A DNA stretch of 64,000 bases from Nitrososphaerota archaeon. Lineage in GTDB: Archaea; Thermoproteota; Nitrososphaeria_A; Caldarchaeales; JAVZCJ01. The stretch covers positions 39,898-103,897 of the forward strand of contig JAVZCJ010000006.1 in the NCBI GenBank assembly GCA_038874475.1, written 5' to 3'. Made by a program: the position numbers and the translations under genes. Each line of letters opens with the position of its first letter. Within the stretch, counting starts at the first letter, position 1. The notes beneath the pieces were generated by a model. That model was not told the origin of the DNA. It saw nothing but the letters and a program-made list of their open reading frames with translations, and did not search any database. Positions 46,574-55,096 of the stretch are shown here, piece after piece.

Positions 46574-46990
46574 ATGTCATTTAGAAGAATCTATAATTTA
46601 ATTAGAAGAATTGAAGAAGAAATGGAAGAAGCTAGAGAAGAAATCATTAGAAGAATGAAAGAATTTGAAATAAGAACTGGTTGCATTTCTCCTTTATACA
46701 ATGTTTCTGAAACAACAAATGAAATAATAGTATCCGTAGATTTGCCCGGATCGAGAAAAGAAGATATAAATGTTACTATTTTTGAAGATAGAATAATTGT
46801 TAAAGCTAAATGTTTCAAATCTTATCGTATAGCTAAATTTGTTAGTGAAAAAAGTGAAGGAGAGTACCTATTAGAACTAATTCTTCCATCACTAGTAGAT
46901 CCGGATAATGCTTCGGCTAAATACAGAAATGGTGTATTAGAAGTAAGAGTTTTAAAAGCTGGGAAAGGTAAAGCTATAAAAGTAGAATAG
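46574..46990 (+). CDS. hsp20: small heat-shock protein, Hsp20/alpha-crystallin family
   Basis: 138 residues. The alpha-crystallin domain starts near residue 45 (ETTNEIIVSVDLPGSRKEDINVTI) and ends with the strand GVLEVRVLK; the C-terminal I-x-I-type motif appears as AIKVE. An aggaggga site precedes ATG 46574. It holds unfolding proteins in solution during heat stress, an ATP-independent cytoplasmic chaperone. Confidence 0.87.
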   Translation: MSFRRIYNLIRRIEEEMEEAREEIIRRMKEFEIRTGCISPLYNVSETTNEIIVSVDLPGSRKEDINVTIFEDRIIVKAKCFKSYRIAKFVSEKSEGEYLLELILPSLVDPDNASAKYRNGVLEVRVLKAGKGKAIKVE

Positions 46991-47033
46991 AAAATAGTTG
47001 TACTTAAAAGGCTTTATTTATAAATTAAAACGA

Positions 47034-47258
47034 ATGTCTTACGCATTTAAAATATTAGCGATTACAATAGCATTTTTTCTAATTTTAGAAATTATTATAT
47101 ATGGATTTAAAATGATTTCAAATATAGATAAAGAAGAATTCGCTAATGCACCAAATCCATTAGAATGGATAAAAAATTCTACTATTTCTAATGAAATTTT
47201 ACTTACAAACTCATCTAAAAAAGGAAATATTACAATTTGCTCAAAAACAAATTATTAA
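47034..47258 (+). CDS. small single-span membrane protein, unknown
   Basis: 74 residues from ATG 47034; an in-frame TTG at 46998 would add twelve. A ttaaaag box about 26 bases before ATG 47034 fits a leaderless start there. One membrane helix (about residues 5-27) is followed by a polar tail rich in Asn/Ser/Lys with several N-x-S/T sites, probably outside. Not recognised. Confidence 0.5.
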   Translation: MSYAFKILAITIAFFLILEIIIYGFKMISNIDKEEFANAPNPLEWIKNSTISNEILLTNSSKKGNITICSKTNY

Positions 47259-47360
47259 AATATATTGATTAAATAGATATGGTGCTTGCAGAAGTTAAAT
47301 TAACATTTGAAATATATATCTTCATTTGTTCTAGATGCAACAAAATTTTTAGATGTTAAC

Positions 47361-47738
47361 TTATTTTTTCATTTTTTCAAAAAATGGCCTAATTTTTGCA
47401 GTATCATAAATTATTGTTAATTCAGCAATTTTTCCATTTTGAGTAAATCGAAAGATGTCTATACATTCAAAAGAAGTTAGAGTGCCATCTTTCAAAACCC
47501 AGTCATAACGAAAATGTCCTGCTGCAATTAATGGATTTTTACTCTTAAAAATGTTCACTAAAGTAATTTTTGATTTTGAAGTATCTTTAAATAATTTCTT
47601 ATAAAAATCTTTAGCTTTAATTCTTCCATATAGAGGAGAATTGATAATTGCTTTAGGAGAAAATAGTTTGATTATATTTTCATAACTCCCTAATTCTAAT
47701 CCCTTCAAGTATTCTTTTATAGTTTTTTCGATTTGCAT
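47361..47738 (-). CDS. SnoaL/NTF2-like protein
   Basis: 125 residues from ATG 47738; the frame opens at 47789 but a TATA-like tttatataatc lies 25 bases before the inner ATG. The pattern (IKEYLKGLELGSYENIIKLFSPKAIINSPLYG ... ECIDIFRFTQNGKIAEL) is that of the cone-shaped NTF2-like fold, used by many isomerases, hydrolases and ligand-binding proteins. No catalytic pair can be assigned. Confidence 0.68.
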   Translation of the reverse strand: MQIEKTIKEYLKGLELGSYENIIKLFSPKAIINSPLYGRIKAKDFYKKLFKDTSKSKITLVNIFKSKNPLIAAGHFRYDWVLKDGTLTSFECIDIFRFTQNGKIAELTIIYDTAKIRPFFEKMKK

Positions 47739-47839
47739 ATTAAGAGATAATGTATTGTGATTATATAAACATTTAAAAAATGCTAGCATTTAATAATCAT
47801 ATAGGCGGGGAAAATTTATATTTTTGTGGGATATACTTA

Positions 47840-48091
47840 ATGTTAGCTAAAATAGATAAAAAAGAGAAGAATTACAATTTCTAAAGAATTACGTGAAAAA
47901 TGGGGTAAAATAATAAAAATAACAATAGTCGATAAAGGATTACTTATAGAACTCTACTATCTTCATATTCATTAATAGAATTAAATATGTTATACTTATC
48001 TGAAAAAGTAGAGATAATTAATTATGAAGGCCTTCAAAATGATTTGGAAGATTTATTAAATTATTACTCAATAATATGGGCTTTCTTGTAA
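47840..48091 (+). pseudogene. degenerate VapB (AbrB-type) and VapC (PIN) toxin-antitoxin pair
   Basis: ATG 47840 opens MLAKIDKK; then, after a one-base frame change near 47867, RITISKELREKWGKIIKI and VDKGLLIE follow, i.e. the AbrB/VapB pattern of an IPKELREKLG-type antitoxin. Downstream, another frame reads SLIELNMLYLSEKVEIINYEGLQ-like sequence to a stop at 48089, resembling the middle of a PIN-domain toxin. The catalytic Asp-containing start of the toxin is missing. The whole spans about 250 bases, too short for an intact pair. Evidence is by eye from translated frames. Confidence 0.45.
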
Positions 48092-48177
48092 GAATATAGT
48101 AAAGCTAAATGGCTTTTTTTTTAAAATGAGCAATTCTATTGCAAATATTTATAAATAACTATTTGCAATAAAAATGC

Positions 48178-49434
48178 ATGGATTCTCAAAACCCTTGGTG
48201 GTATGGTGAAATAGATAGAACGTATGAAGAATGGAGCAAAAAGGAAGTAAAATGGATTCCGCCAATAATTGAACAATTCAAACTTGAGCCTTTCTCTCTA
48301 AATTTTCTCGTTGGACCTAGACAAGTTGGAAAAACTACAGCTTTAAAAATTTGGATTCATGAAAAACTTTTACCAAAAACAAATCCTAGGTCCATATTCT
48401 ATTTTTCATGTGAAGAACTTACTGATTTTAAAGAGTTGGGAGAAGTTTTAGATAATTATATTAGTTTTAAAAATGGAAATAGAATATCATCTTCATTTAT
48501 CATTCTAGATGAAATAACTTTCGTAGAAGATTGGCATAGAGCTATTAAAATTCGTATTGATCAAGGCTTTTTCAAAAATGATGTAATTATAATAAGTGGT
48601 TCAGCTAGTCTAGAAATATTAAAGCAAAAAGAATACTTTCCAGGAAGAAGAGGGAAAGGAAAAGATATCATATTTTATCCTTTAAGCTTTTCAGAATATG
48701 TTAAAGCTTTAAGAAATATGGAAACAGTAAAGAAAGACATTCTTCAAGTTGAAAATTCAATGAAAATTAATAAAGTCCATCAAGATATTCTCAATGAACT
48801 TTTCAATAAATACTTACTTACTGGTGGGTTTCCTTTATCTATAGAAGAAATGTATACAAGGAATAAAATATCTTTTGAGACTAGAAAAATATACATAGAT
48901 TGGTTAAAAAATGATTTTGCAAAATTAGGAAGAAGCGAGTCTTACATGAAAGAAGTCTTAGCTTATATAATCGATGCTAGACTATCTCCTATAAGTTGGT
49001 TGAGCATATCGAGAGAAACATCAATATCTTCTCCTCATACAACACAAGCATATGTGGAGGACCTTGAAAAACTCTTTATAGTTAGGATTTTGAACTTCTT
49101 AGACACAAATTCAAAAGTTCTTTATAGGAAAAATAAAAAAATTCACATTACTGACCCTTTCCTTTACGATACTATTTGCGAATTCGTAAACATAAAACCA
49201 ATTGAGGAAGATAAGCTTGAATCGGTAGTAGCTACCCATTTGGTTAGAAAATATTCTACTTTTTATTGGAGAAATAGAACTGAAGTAGATATCGTGGTTA
49301 TGGTAGATAAAAAACAATTCGGGATCGAAGTTAAAACTATATCTAGAAGCTGGATTAAACCTAAGCATCTAAAAAATATTTTAATCTTAACTAAATCACA
49401 AATACCTCTCTTTTTAGCAAGTATTGATATTTAG
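48178..49434 (+). CDS. AAA-family ATPase with DUF4143 domain
   Basis: 418 residues. Walker A is VGPRQVGKTTA, Walker B FIILDEITFV, and a DUF4143 C-terminal half contains YLLTGGFPLSIEE and, near the end, an IEVKTISRSW segment like a nuclease-type EVK. Such AAA_14/DUF4143 proteins are common, often multicopy, in archaea and are associated with mobile or defence loci; function unknown. An ATTTGCAATA-like repeat (48147-48172) just before the start may hold its promoter. Confidence 0.8.
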   Translation: MDSQNPWWYGEIDRTYEEWSKKEVKWIPPIIEQFKLEPFSLNFLVGPRQVGKTTALKIWIHEKLLPKTNPRSIFYFSCEELTDFKELGEVLDNYISFKNGNRISSSFIILDEITFVEDWHRAIKIRIDQGFFKNDVIIISGSASLEILKQKEYFPGRRGKGKDIIFYPLSFSEYVKALRNMETVKKDILQVENSMKINKVHQDILNELFNKYLLTGGFPLSIEEMYTRNKISFETRKIYIDWLKNDFAKLGRSESYMKEVLAYIIDARLSPISWLSISRETSISSPHTTQAYVEDLEKLFIVRILNFLDTNSKVLYRKNKKIHITDPFLYDTICEFVNIKPIEEDKLESVVATHLVRKYSTFYWRNRTEVDIVVMVDKKQFGIEVKTISRSWIKPKHLKNILILTKSQIPLFLASIDI

Positions 49435-49452
49435 TGCAAAACTTAATAAAAG

Positions 49453-49549
49453 ATGAAAATTAATTCTGAATTATCTAGTTTAAATATACATATACCAAAA
49501 AAATAAGAACAAACGTTTTCCAGTATCTATAAAAGAGAAAATATACTAA
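49453..49549 (+). pseudogene. short frameshifted reading frame, uncertain
   Basis: ATG 49453 opens MKINSELSSLNIHIPKK and stops at an A7 run; shifting frame at that run continues NKRFPVSIKEKIY to a stop. The sequence is balanced and looks peptide-like. It could be a small broken gene, or nothing. Confidence 0.2.
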
Positions 49550-49632
49550 TTTAAATAGAAAAATATTTCCTTATGGTTAGAGAAGATATTCGACTTATTG
49601 CAATAAGTTAAAACTAATTTTTTGAAATAGAC

Positions 49633-50886
49633 TTAATTCATATTTTTTACTTTGGGGCACTTCATTAGCACTATCGCTATAATTATTCCAAGAATTGATA
49701 AAGCCATTATATATGGGAATACCTTTACATATGCTCCAAAAACATCTTTAGCTTGTCCAGCAAGTATGTTACCAATTATTGCTCCTATGCCATATGCTGT
49801 AAAAACAATTCCATAATTACGAGCATAATCTTTCATTCCAAAGAAATATGCAGTTGCAGTTGGAGCTATTGCAAGCCATCCACCAAGATTTAACCAAAGA
49901 ATTGCAAAACCAATAATATATACAATAATTGATGAAGGATTTATAAATACTATTAATGAAGCAATAAATATTAATACAAAAGATAAAATTGCAGCTTTCA
50001 TAGGAGTGAATTTATCAGTAATCCATCCAAACAAAGGTCTTCCAAAACCATTACAAGCTGAAAATGGTATTATTAAAATTGTTAAAAATGCAGAAATTTC
50101 TTCTTCATTTATTCCAGCATTTGCTGCTACTTCTAAACCAATAAGCTTTGAAATTCCTATTGCCATTAACCCTGCAAGAGTTCCAATCATGTATGTTATC
50201 CATAATCCATAAAAGCTCTTTGTTTTTACCATTTCTTCTCTTGTGAATTCAATTGATGATTTTTCTTTCTTTTCAATAAATTCCAAACCTTTTGGTTTCC
50301 AATCATTTGATGGAAATCGAAGAAAAGAACCAAAAATAAAAAGAATTGTAAAAAATAATGCTCCTAAAATCTTAAGAGCTATTTGAATACCAAAAATAGC
50401 AGTAAGATAATCTATTAATGGTCCTATTATTGCTGCAGAAAAACCAAAACCAAGAATAGTTAAACCAACTGCTAAACCTCTTTTATCTGGAAACCATTTT
50501 CCAGATGTGACAATAGGGCAATTATATACGATTCCAACTCCTAAACCACCAATTAAGCCATATAGAAAAACAAGGCTTAATGAAGAACTAGCTAAAGAAA
50601 CTAAAAACCATCCAAGACTAACAAAGATAGCTCCAAGCCATGTTATTTTTCTTGGACCATATTTTTCAATATATTTTCCCATCATAGGCATTGTAAGAGC
50701 AAAAACGAGAAGAAAAACAATAAATGGTAATTGTATTTCAGTTGCTGTAACATTCAATCCATAAACATTTTTAAAAAGCTTCATTAAATGTACTGCTATA
50801 ATACTATATGCATATATTGCTCCAAGACAAAGATTTATAATAAAACCGGAAATTATAAACAACCATCTATTTTTCTTTAGTCCCAT
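49633..50886 (-). CDS. major facilitator transporter, oxalate/formate antiporter-like (OFA) family
   Basis: 417 residues with twelve membrane helices. The N-terminal helix LCLGAIYAYSIIAVHL, the GGLGVGIVYNCPI loop and KWFPDKRGLAVGL are typical of the OFA subgroup (OxlT-like and monocarboxylate transporters). Substrate is probably a small carboxylate such as oxalate, formate, lactate or pyruvate; it cannot be decided. It lies near an RraA-like gene on the same strand. Confidence 0.8.
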   Translation of the reverse strand: MGLKKNRWLFIISGFIINLCLGAIYAYSIIAVHLMKLFKNVYGLNVTATEIQLPFIVFLLVFALTMPMMGKYIEKYGPRKITWLGAIFVSLGWFLVSLASSSLSLVFLYGLIGGLGVGIVYNCPIVTSGKWFPDKRGLAVGLTILGFGFSAAIIGPLIDYLTAIFGIQIALKILGALFFTILFIFGSFLRFPSNDWKPKGLEFIEKKEKSSIEFTREEMVKTKSFYGLWITYMIGTLAGLMAIGISKLIGLEVAANAGINEEEISAFLTILIIPFSACNGFGRPLFGWITDKFTPMKAAILSFVLIFIASLIVFINPSSIIVYIIGFAILWLNLGGWLAIAPTATAYFFGMKDYARNYGIVFTAYGIGAIIGNILAGQAKDVFGAYVKVFPYIMALSILGIIIAIVLMKCPKVKNMN

Positions 50887-51012
50887 TCTTATTTCGCCAT
50901 GATGATTATATTTTTTAAATGTTCTTCATCTTTTTATACGATAGAAATTAACTATTTCAATATTATAAAAAATTTAGGATAAATAGTAAGATATAATCCT
51001 ACCTTAATTTAA

Positions 51013-51720
51013 TTATTTTTTTACTTCTTTAAACTTCTTTAAATAAAATTTTGGATCTTTATAGATTCTTGCCATTTCTTTTTCTTGCCTTAATAATTTT
51101 TTAGCATTCTCTAAAATTTCTCTTATTTTATCTGGTGGAAATTTTATGACTCCATTTATATCCATATGTACCATTTCTCCCGGCTTTACATTCATACCAC
51201 CTACTGTTACTGGTACTCCAACATCTTTGATTATAAATTCTCCATGTGCAGCTGTTACACCTGTTGCAAAATATTGAACTTTTAATTTTTTAATTGCTTC
51301 TACATCTCTAATTGGACCATTTGTTACAACACCTACAACTCCTAAAGTTTTATATTGTGTAGTCATCATTTCACCAAAAAGACCAACTCTATTTGCTATT
51401 TCTTGTGGAAATTCTTGCTCAGCTACAAGAACAACTGGCTTTTTAGTATTATTTATATGTTCTAAAAGAGTAAATTTATCTATACCAACATTATTTTCTT
51501 TTTTCATGCAAAAAATAGCTGTTGCTACATATCCAACTTTTGGTCCTAATTCAGGAAACATACATTTTATTGTAGAATCTGTATACCATTGCCCATACCA
51601 TGGATCATAAAGTTTAAGACAAAGGTCAGATTTAGGATAAGTAGCTACAACATTACTTATTGTTGGGGTATCTATTTTCTCTAACTCTTTAATAATCATT
51701 TTTTCCGAAATTTTTACCAT
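51013..51720 (-). CDS. RraA-like / 4-hydroxy-4-methyl-2-oxoglutarate aldolase family protein
   Basis: 235 residues from ATG 51720, chosen because a ggtga site lies about 7 bases before it; ATG 51747 would add nine. The conserved GVVTNGPIRDVE holds the metal-binding Arg-Asp pair of the RraA/HMG aldolase family, and PTISNVVATYPKS and VTVGGMNVKPGEMVHMD are typical flanking blocks. Members are class II aldolases/decarboxylases of 2-oxoacids or regulators; an aldolase is more likely in archaea. A monocarboxylate transporter next door is compatible with organic-acid use. Confidence 0.77.
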   Translation of the reverse strand: MVKISEKMIIKELEKIDTPTISNVVATYPKSDLCLKLYDPWYGQWYTDSTIKCMFPELGPKVGYVATAIFCMKKENNVGIDKFTLLEHINNTKKPVVLVAEQEFPQEIANRVGLFGEMMTTQYKTLGVVGVVTNGPIRDVEAIKKLKVQYFATGVTAAHGEFIIKDVGVPVTVGGMNVKPGEMVHMDINGVIKFPPDKIREILENAKKLLRQEKEMARIYKDPKFYLKKFKEVKK

Positions 51721-51850
51721 AAGGTTCACCAATTCTATCTTTAACATTTTTCCTGAAATATTTTAATTTTTAGTTTTATATTTCTCTAATTAAGCTTTTT
51801 AGAAAAAAGCTTATAATATCCTCTTAGAAAAATATAAAAAAGATTGTTTA

Positions 51851-52879
51851 ATGAAAAACATGAAAGGAAAAGAGGAAATAGAAAAATTATTAAAAGAAAT
51901 AGAAAGAGAATATGGAAAAATTCCAAAAGATCTACATATAACTAGAATGCATGGTTCTTTAATTGCAATTTCAAATGGAAAAATAATTAAATTAACAGAA
52001 CCTTGTTTAAAATATTGTCCTCTTGCTTGGGAATTATACGATTTTAGTAAAGGTTTGGAAGAAGGGATAAAGAAAGGGATTGAATTTAAAATAGAAAATT
52101 TTGGTTATTTTACTTGTAAAAGAGAATTATGTAAAGAAAGTATAGCAATACCTTATGGAGCTTCTGAAATGATGATGTATTCTTTAATGAAAAAAGGAAT
52201 AGATGCAACAGTTACTGTTTGTGATGGTGCTGGAACTGTTATAACTGATAATCCTAGTTTAGTACAAGGAATAGGAGCAAGAATGAATGGCCTTTTTTAC
52301 ACTTCACCAATAAATGAGATTATAAGAAGGATAAAAGAAATGCATGGTTATGTTGTTTTTCCAGAAACGGCAAAAATAGATCAAATTGAAGGTTTAAAAA
52401 AAGCTATTGAATTAGGTTATAAAAGATTAGCTGTAACAATAAATGGATTCGCTGGTGAGGATTTAAGTGAAATTAAGAAAATAGAAAAAGAAAATAATGT
52501 TTTAATTTTTTCTTTAATTGTTTGTACTACTGGAATTGAAAGAGAAAGAGCTGAAGAAATAGCACGCTATGCAGATTTAGCATGGAGTTGCGGCTCTTTT
52601 TTCATGCGTGAAATTGTTGGAAGAAAAGCAAGAATACAAGTAGCAACTAAAATTCCTGTTTTTATTTTAACTGAAAAAGGAATAGATTTTTTATCATTCT
52701 ACTCTTCTGAAAATTTAAAAAATCTTCTTCAAAAAGATAAAAAATATCTTATCTCTGGTTCTCATAGATTAATGAAAAATTATAGAAAAATAAAAATGGG
52801 GAATTTTGAAACTTATTTAGGTGAAATTGAAGAATTGCCTATAAGAGTTGATAATGAACCTAAATCTCTTACTTCTTAA
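51851..52879 (+). CDS. DUF2099 family protein (methanogenesis marker 8-like)
   Basis: 342 residues. Signatures remembered for this family: THITRMHGS-type start followed by EPCLKYCPLA, a GYFTCKREL cysteine, IPYGASEMMM and ATVTVCDGAGTVI. DUF2099 was defined as methanogenesis marker protein 8 but also occurs in some non-methanogens. Conserved cysteines suggest an iron-sulfur or metal site. Function unknown. No mcr or other methanogenesis genes occur in this window. An ATG four codons downstream (51860) is an alternative start. Confidence 0.72.
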   Translation: MKNMKGKEEIEKLLKEIEREYGKIPKDLHITRMHGSLIAISNGKIIKLTEPCLKYCPLAWELYDFSKGLEEGIKKGIEFKIENFGYFTCKRELCKESIAIPYGASEMMMYSLMKKGIDATVTVCDGAGTVITDNPSLVQGIGARMNGLFYTSPINEIIRRIKEMHGYVVFPETAKIDQIEGLKKAIELGYKRLAVTINGFAGEDLSEIKKIEKENNVLIFSLIVCTTGIERERAEEIARYADLAWSCGSFFMREIVGRKARIQVATKIPVFILTEKGIDFLSFYSSENLKNLLQKDKKYLISGSHRLMKNYRKIKMGNFETYLGEIEELPIRVDNEPKSLTS

Positions 52880-53064
52880 TATTATTTAGAAAAATTATTT
52901 TTAGAATAAAGTTAATTTAATAAAGATTTCAAGAAATAATGTTTAAGAATTTAAAAAATGAAAAAAGAATAATTGAAATAGATTAGCCATAATATAATAG
53001 TAAGAAAATGAATTATAGAAATTTTCTATTTTATTAGAAATGCTTTTAATTAATAAGTAAAGAT

Positions 53065-53466
53065 TTAGCATTTTATAATTTGCTTAATTATTTTTTCTAT
53101 TCTATTTCTTTCTTCTTCTTCTTTTAATTTACTGCTATCAATTCTAAGAACATTAAATCCAATTCTCTTGAACCATTTATCTCTTCTTTCATCTTTTGTC
53201 TTTGCTTGTTTAAAGAAATTATGCCAAATACTTCCATTTATTTCGATTATTAAATGCCATTTTGGTAAAAAGAAATCAACCCAAAAATATCCTCTCTTTT
53301 TATCATTTCTAAATCTATAATTATGAAAGAAATCTCTATCTTTCTCTAAACCAATTTTAAATAAAATTTCTTCTAAAATTTTCTCTTCTTGAGTATATTT
53401 TCCAGCTTCAACATATCTTTTCATTACATCTTTTACAAAATTACTAAATACTCTTGATTTATTCAT
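53065..53466 (-). CDS. DUF559/Vsr-like endonuclease-fold protein
   Basis: 133 residues. The pattern FWVDFFLPKWHLIIEINGSIWH, then KTKDERRDKWFKRIGFNVLRID, matches the DUF559 group related to very-short-patch repair nucleases, with a conserved Asp, a Glu-x-Asn/Asp-Gly strand and a His. It is divergent from the methyltransferase gene. Probably a DNA-cutting or repair enzyme, role unknown. Confidence 0.72.
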   Translation of the reverse strand: MNKSRVFSNFVKDVMKRYVEAGKYTQEEKILEEILFKIGLEKDRDFFHNYRFRNDKKRGYFWVDFFLPKWHLIIEINGSIWHNFFKQAKTKDERRDKWFKRIGFNVLRIDSSKLKEEEERNRIEKIIKQIIKC

Positions 53467-53571
53467 CTATTTTTCATATTTAAATTGGTAAATTTAAACT
53501 TTAATTTTTATAGAAATTTATTCTGGATTAAAATCTTATTTATTAAGAAGATTATCCAATTTATTGTAAAA

Positions 53572-54387
53572 ATGAAGAATAAAAAGCAATTATCAATAGA
53601 AGAAATCTTACAATTAGAAACTCCTTATTTTGAACTACAAGCTTGGTGGGGTGCTACAAAACATATGGGAGGAACTAAAGCTACAAAAGAATTAATTGAA
53701 TTATGCCACATAGATAAAAATAAATATATATTGGATGTTGGTTGCGGTGTTGGAGCAACTTCTTGCTATATTACAAAAAAGTATGATTGTAAAATAGTTG
53801 GAATAGATATTAATGAAAGAATGATTGATAGAGCAAATGAAAGAGCAGAAAGAGAAAAATTAAAAAATAAAGTTGAATTTAGAATAGCAGATGTGCAAAA
53901 TATTCCTTTTGAAGATAATATTTTTGATATAGTAATTGGAGAATCTGTACTTACGTTTATAGGAGATAAACAAAAAGCAATAAAAGAATGTGTAAGAGTA
54001 GTAAAAAAAGGAGGATATATAGGATTTAATGAAGAAACTTTAATAAAAACACCACCTACAAAAGAAGTTATAGAATATTTATCTTACGCATATGATGTTA
54101 AAGTAGAAATTCTAACTTCTAATGAATGGAAAAAATTATTTGAAAATGCCGGATTAAAAGAAATAATAATAAAAGAGTATAAATTTGGTGCGGGGTTAAG
54201 CGATTATATGGATGGAATCAAATTGATAGGTTTAAAATACGCTCCAAAAATGTTCTATAGGTTTCTTTCTGCATATATTAAGAGTTCAGCTTTTAGAAAA
54301 TATGTGAAAGAAAAATTCATTAACTATCCTAAAGAACTCTTTGATTATGTAGGATATGGGTTGTACGTTGGTAGAAAAATAGATTAA
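53572..54387 (+). CDS. class I SAM-dependent methyltransferase
   Basis: 271 residues from ATG 53572; the frame opens earlier at 53485, but those codons read as a hydrophobic AT-rich leader. Motif I is ILDVGCGVGAT, motif II VGIDINERMID, and IPFEDNIFDIVIGESVLTF and VVKKGGYIGFNE complete the fold, as in UbiE/ErmC-like small-molecule methylases. The substrate is not evident. Confidence 0.8.
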   Translation: MKNKKQLSIEEILQLETPYFELQAWWGATKHMGGTKATKELIELCHIDKNKYILDVGCGVGATSCYITKKYDCKIVGIDINERMIDRANERAEREKLKNKVEFRIADVQNIPFEDNIFDIVIGESVLTFIGDKQKAIKECVRVVKKGGYIGFNEETLIKTPPTKEVIEYLSYAYDVKVEILTSNEWKKLFENAGLKEIIIKEYKFGAGLSDYMDGIKLIGLKYAPKMFYRFLSAYIKSSAFRKYVKEKFINYPKELFDYVGYGLYVGRKID

Positions 54388-54403
54388 AAAATATTTGAGA
54401 ACT

Positions 54404-54997
54404 TTAATTAGGAAGCATATGAATTCCTAAAAAACTTCCAATATGTCCACATATATAAAATTGAATTAATAATGTGCACCAACATATTGGAATAAAAAAT
54501 ATTGCTTTTGTACGAAAGCAACCAGATATAAGTGCTAATATATCAACTGGAAAACCAGGAATAATGCTAAATAACACACATAATTTATAACCATTTTTAT
54601 TCCAACTTTCAACATATTTATTAAACAATTCTTCACCCACTTTCTTTTTTACATAATATTCCCCAAAAAACCAAGCAGGAATATAGCTCGTTAATACTCC
54701 TATTGTGTATCCTGTAGCAGATATTAAAGCTAATTTTAAAATATCTAAGCCAAAACTTGCTGCTGAAGCAACAATTATTGGGCTTCCAAATGGAATTATA
54801 CTTCCAGCTATAATTGTTGAAATAAAAATACCAAAATAACCATAATTTTGGATTAATGCTTTTATTCTTCTTAAAAATTCTGGATTTGCTCCACTTAACC
54901 ACGAAGTTAAAGTTAAAATTAATAATGCTAAAATTATTCCTGCAATTATGAAAGTTTTTGCTTTTAAAAATAAGCTTTTTCCCATATTATTTTTCAC
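54404..54997 (-). CDS. VTT (DedA/SNARE-associated) domain membrane protein
   Basis: 197 residues with five or six membrane helices. The VTT signature reads PFGSPIIVASAASFGLDILKL, followed by GYTIGVLTSYIPAWFFGEYY and a second re-entrant FSIIPGFPVDILALISG. DedA-type proteins are linked to lipid scrambling or proton-dependent transport; here the role is unassigned. It is convergent with the methyltransferase gene (16 bp). Confidence 0.78.
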   Translation of the reverse strand: MKNNMGKSLFLKAKTFIIAGIILALLILTLTSWLSGANPEFLRRIKALIQNYGYFGIFISTIIAGSIIPFGSPIIVASAASFGLDILKLALISATGYTIGVLTSYIPAWFFGEYYVKKKVGEELFNKYVESWNKNGYKLCVLFSIIPGFPVDILALISGCFRTKAIFFIPICWCTLLIQFYICGHIGSFLGIHMLPN

Positions 54998-55096
54998 TAT
55001 TTTTTCTTTTTATAATTTAATTAAAATTTAAAAATTTTTCTAATTTTAGAAAAAGTATATATTTACTAAATAATGAGAAAAATAGAATAACTAGAA

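Noticed and set aside
47279..47359. 26-codon frame ending in CSRCNKIFRC
   Set aside because: Too short, no promoter or ribosome-binding site that stands out, single Cys pair; probably chance or a remnant.
54633..54902. Second frame on the minus strand inside the VTT-domain gene
   Set aside because: Overlaps a clear membrane protein; Ser/Asn/Trp-rich translation without motif.
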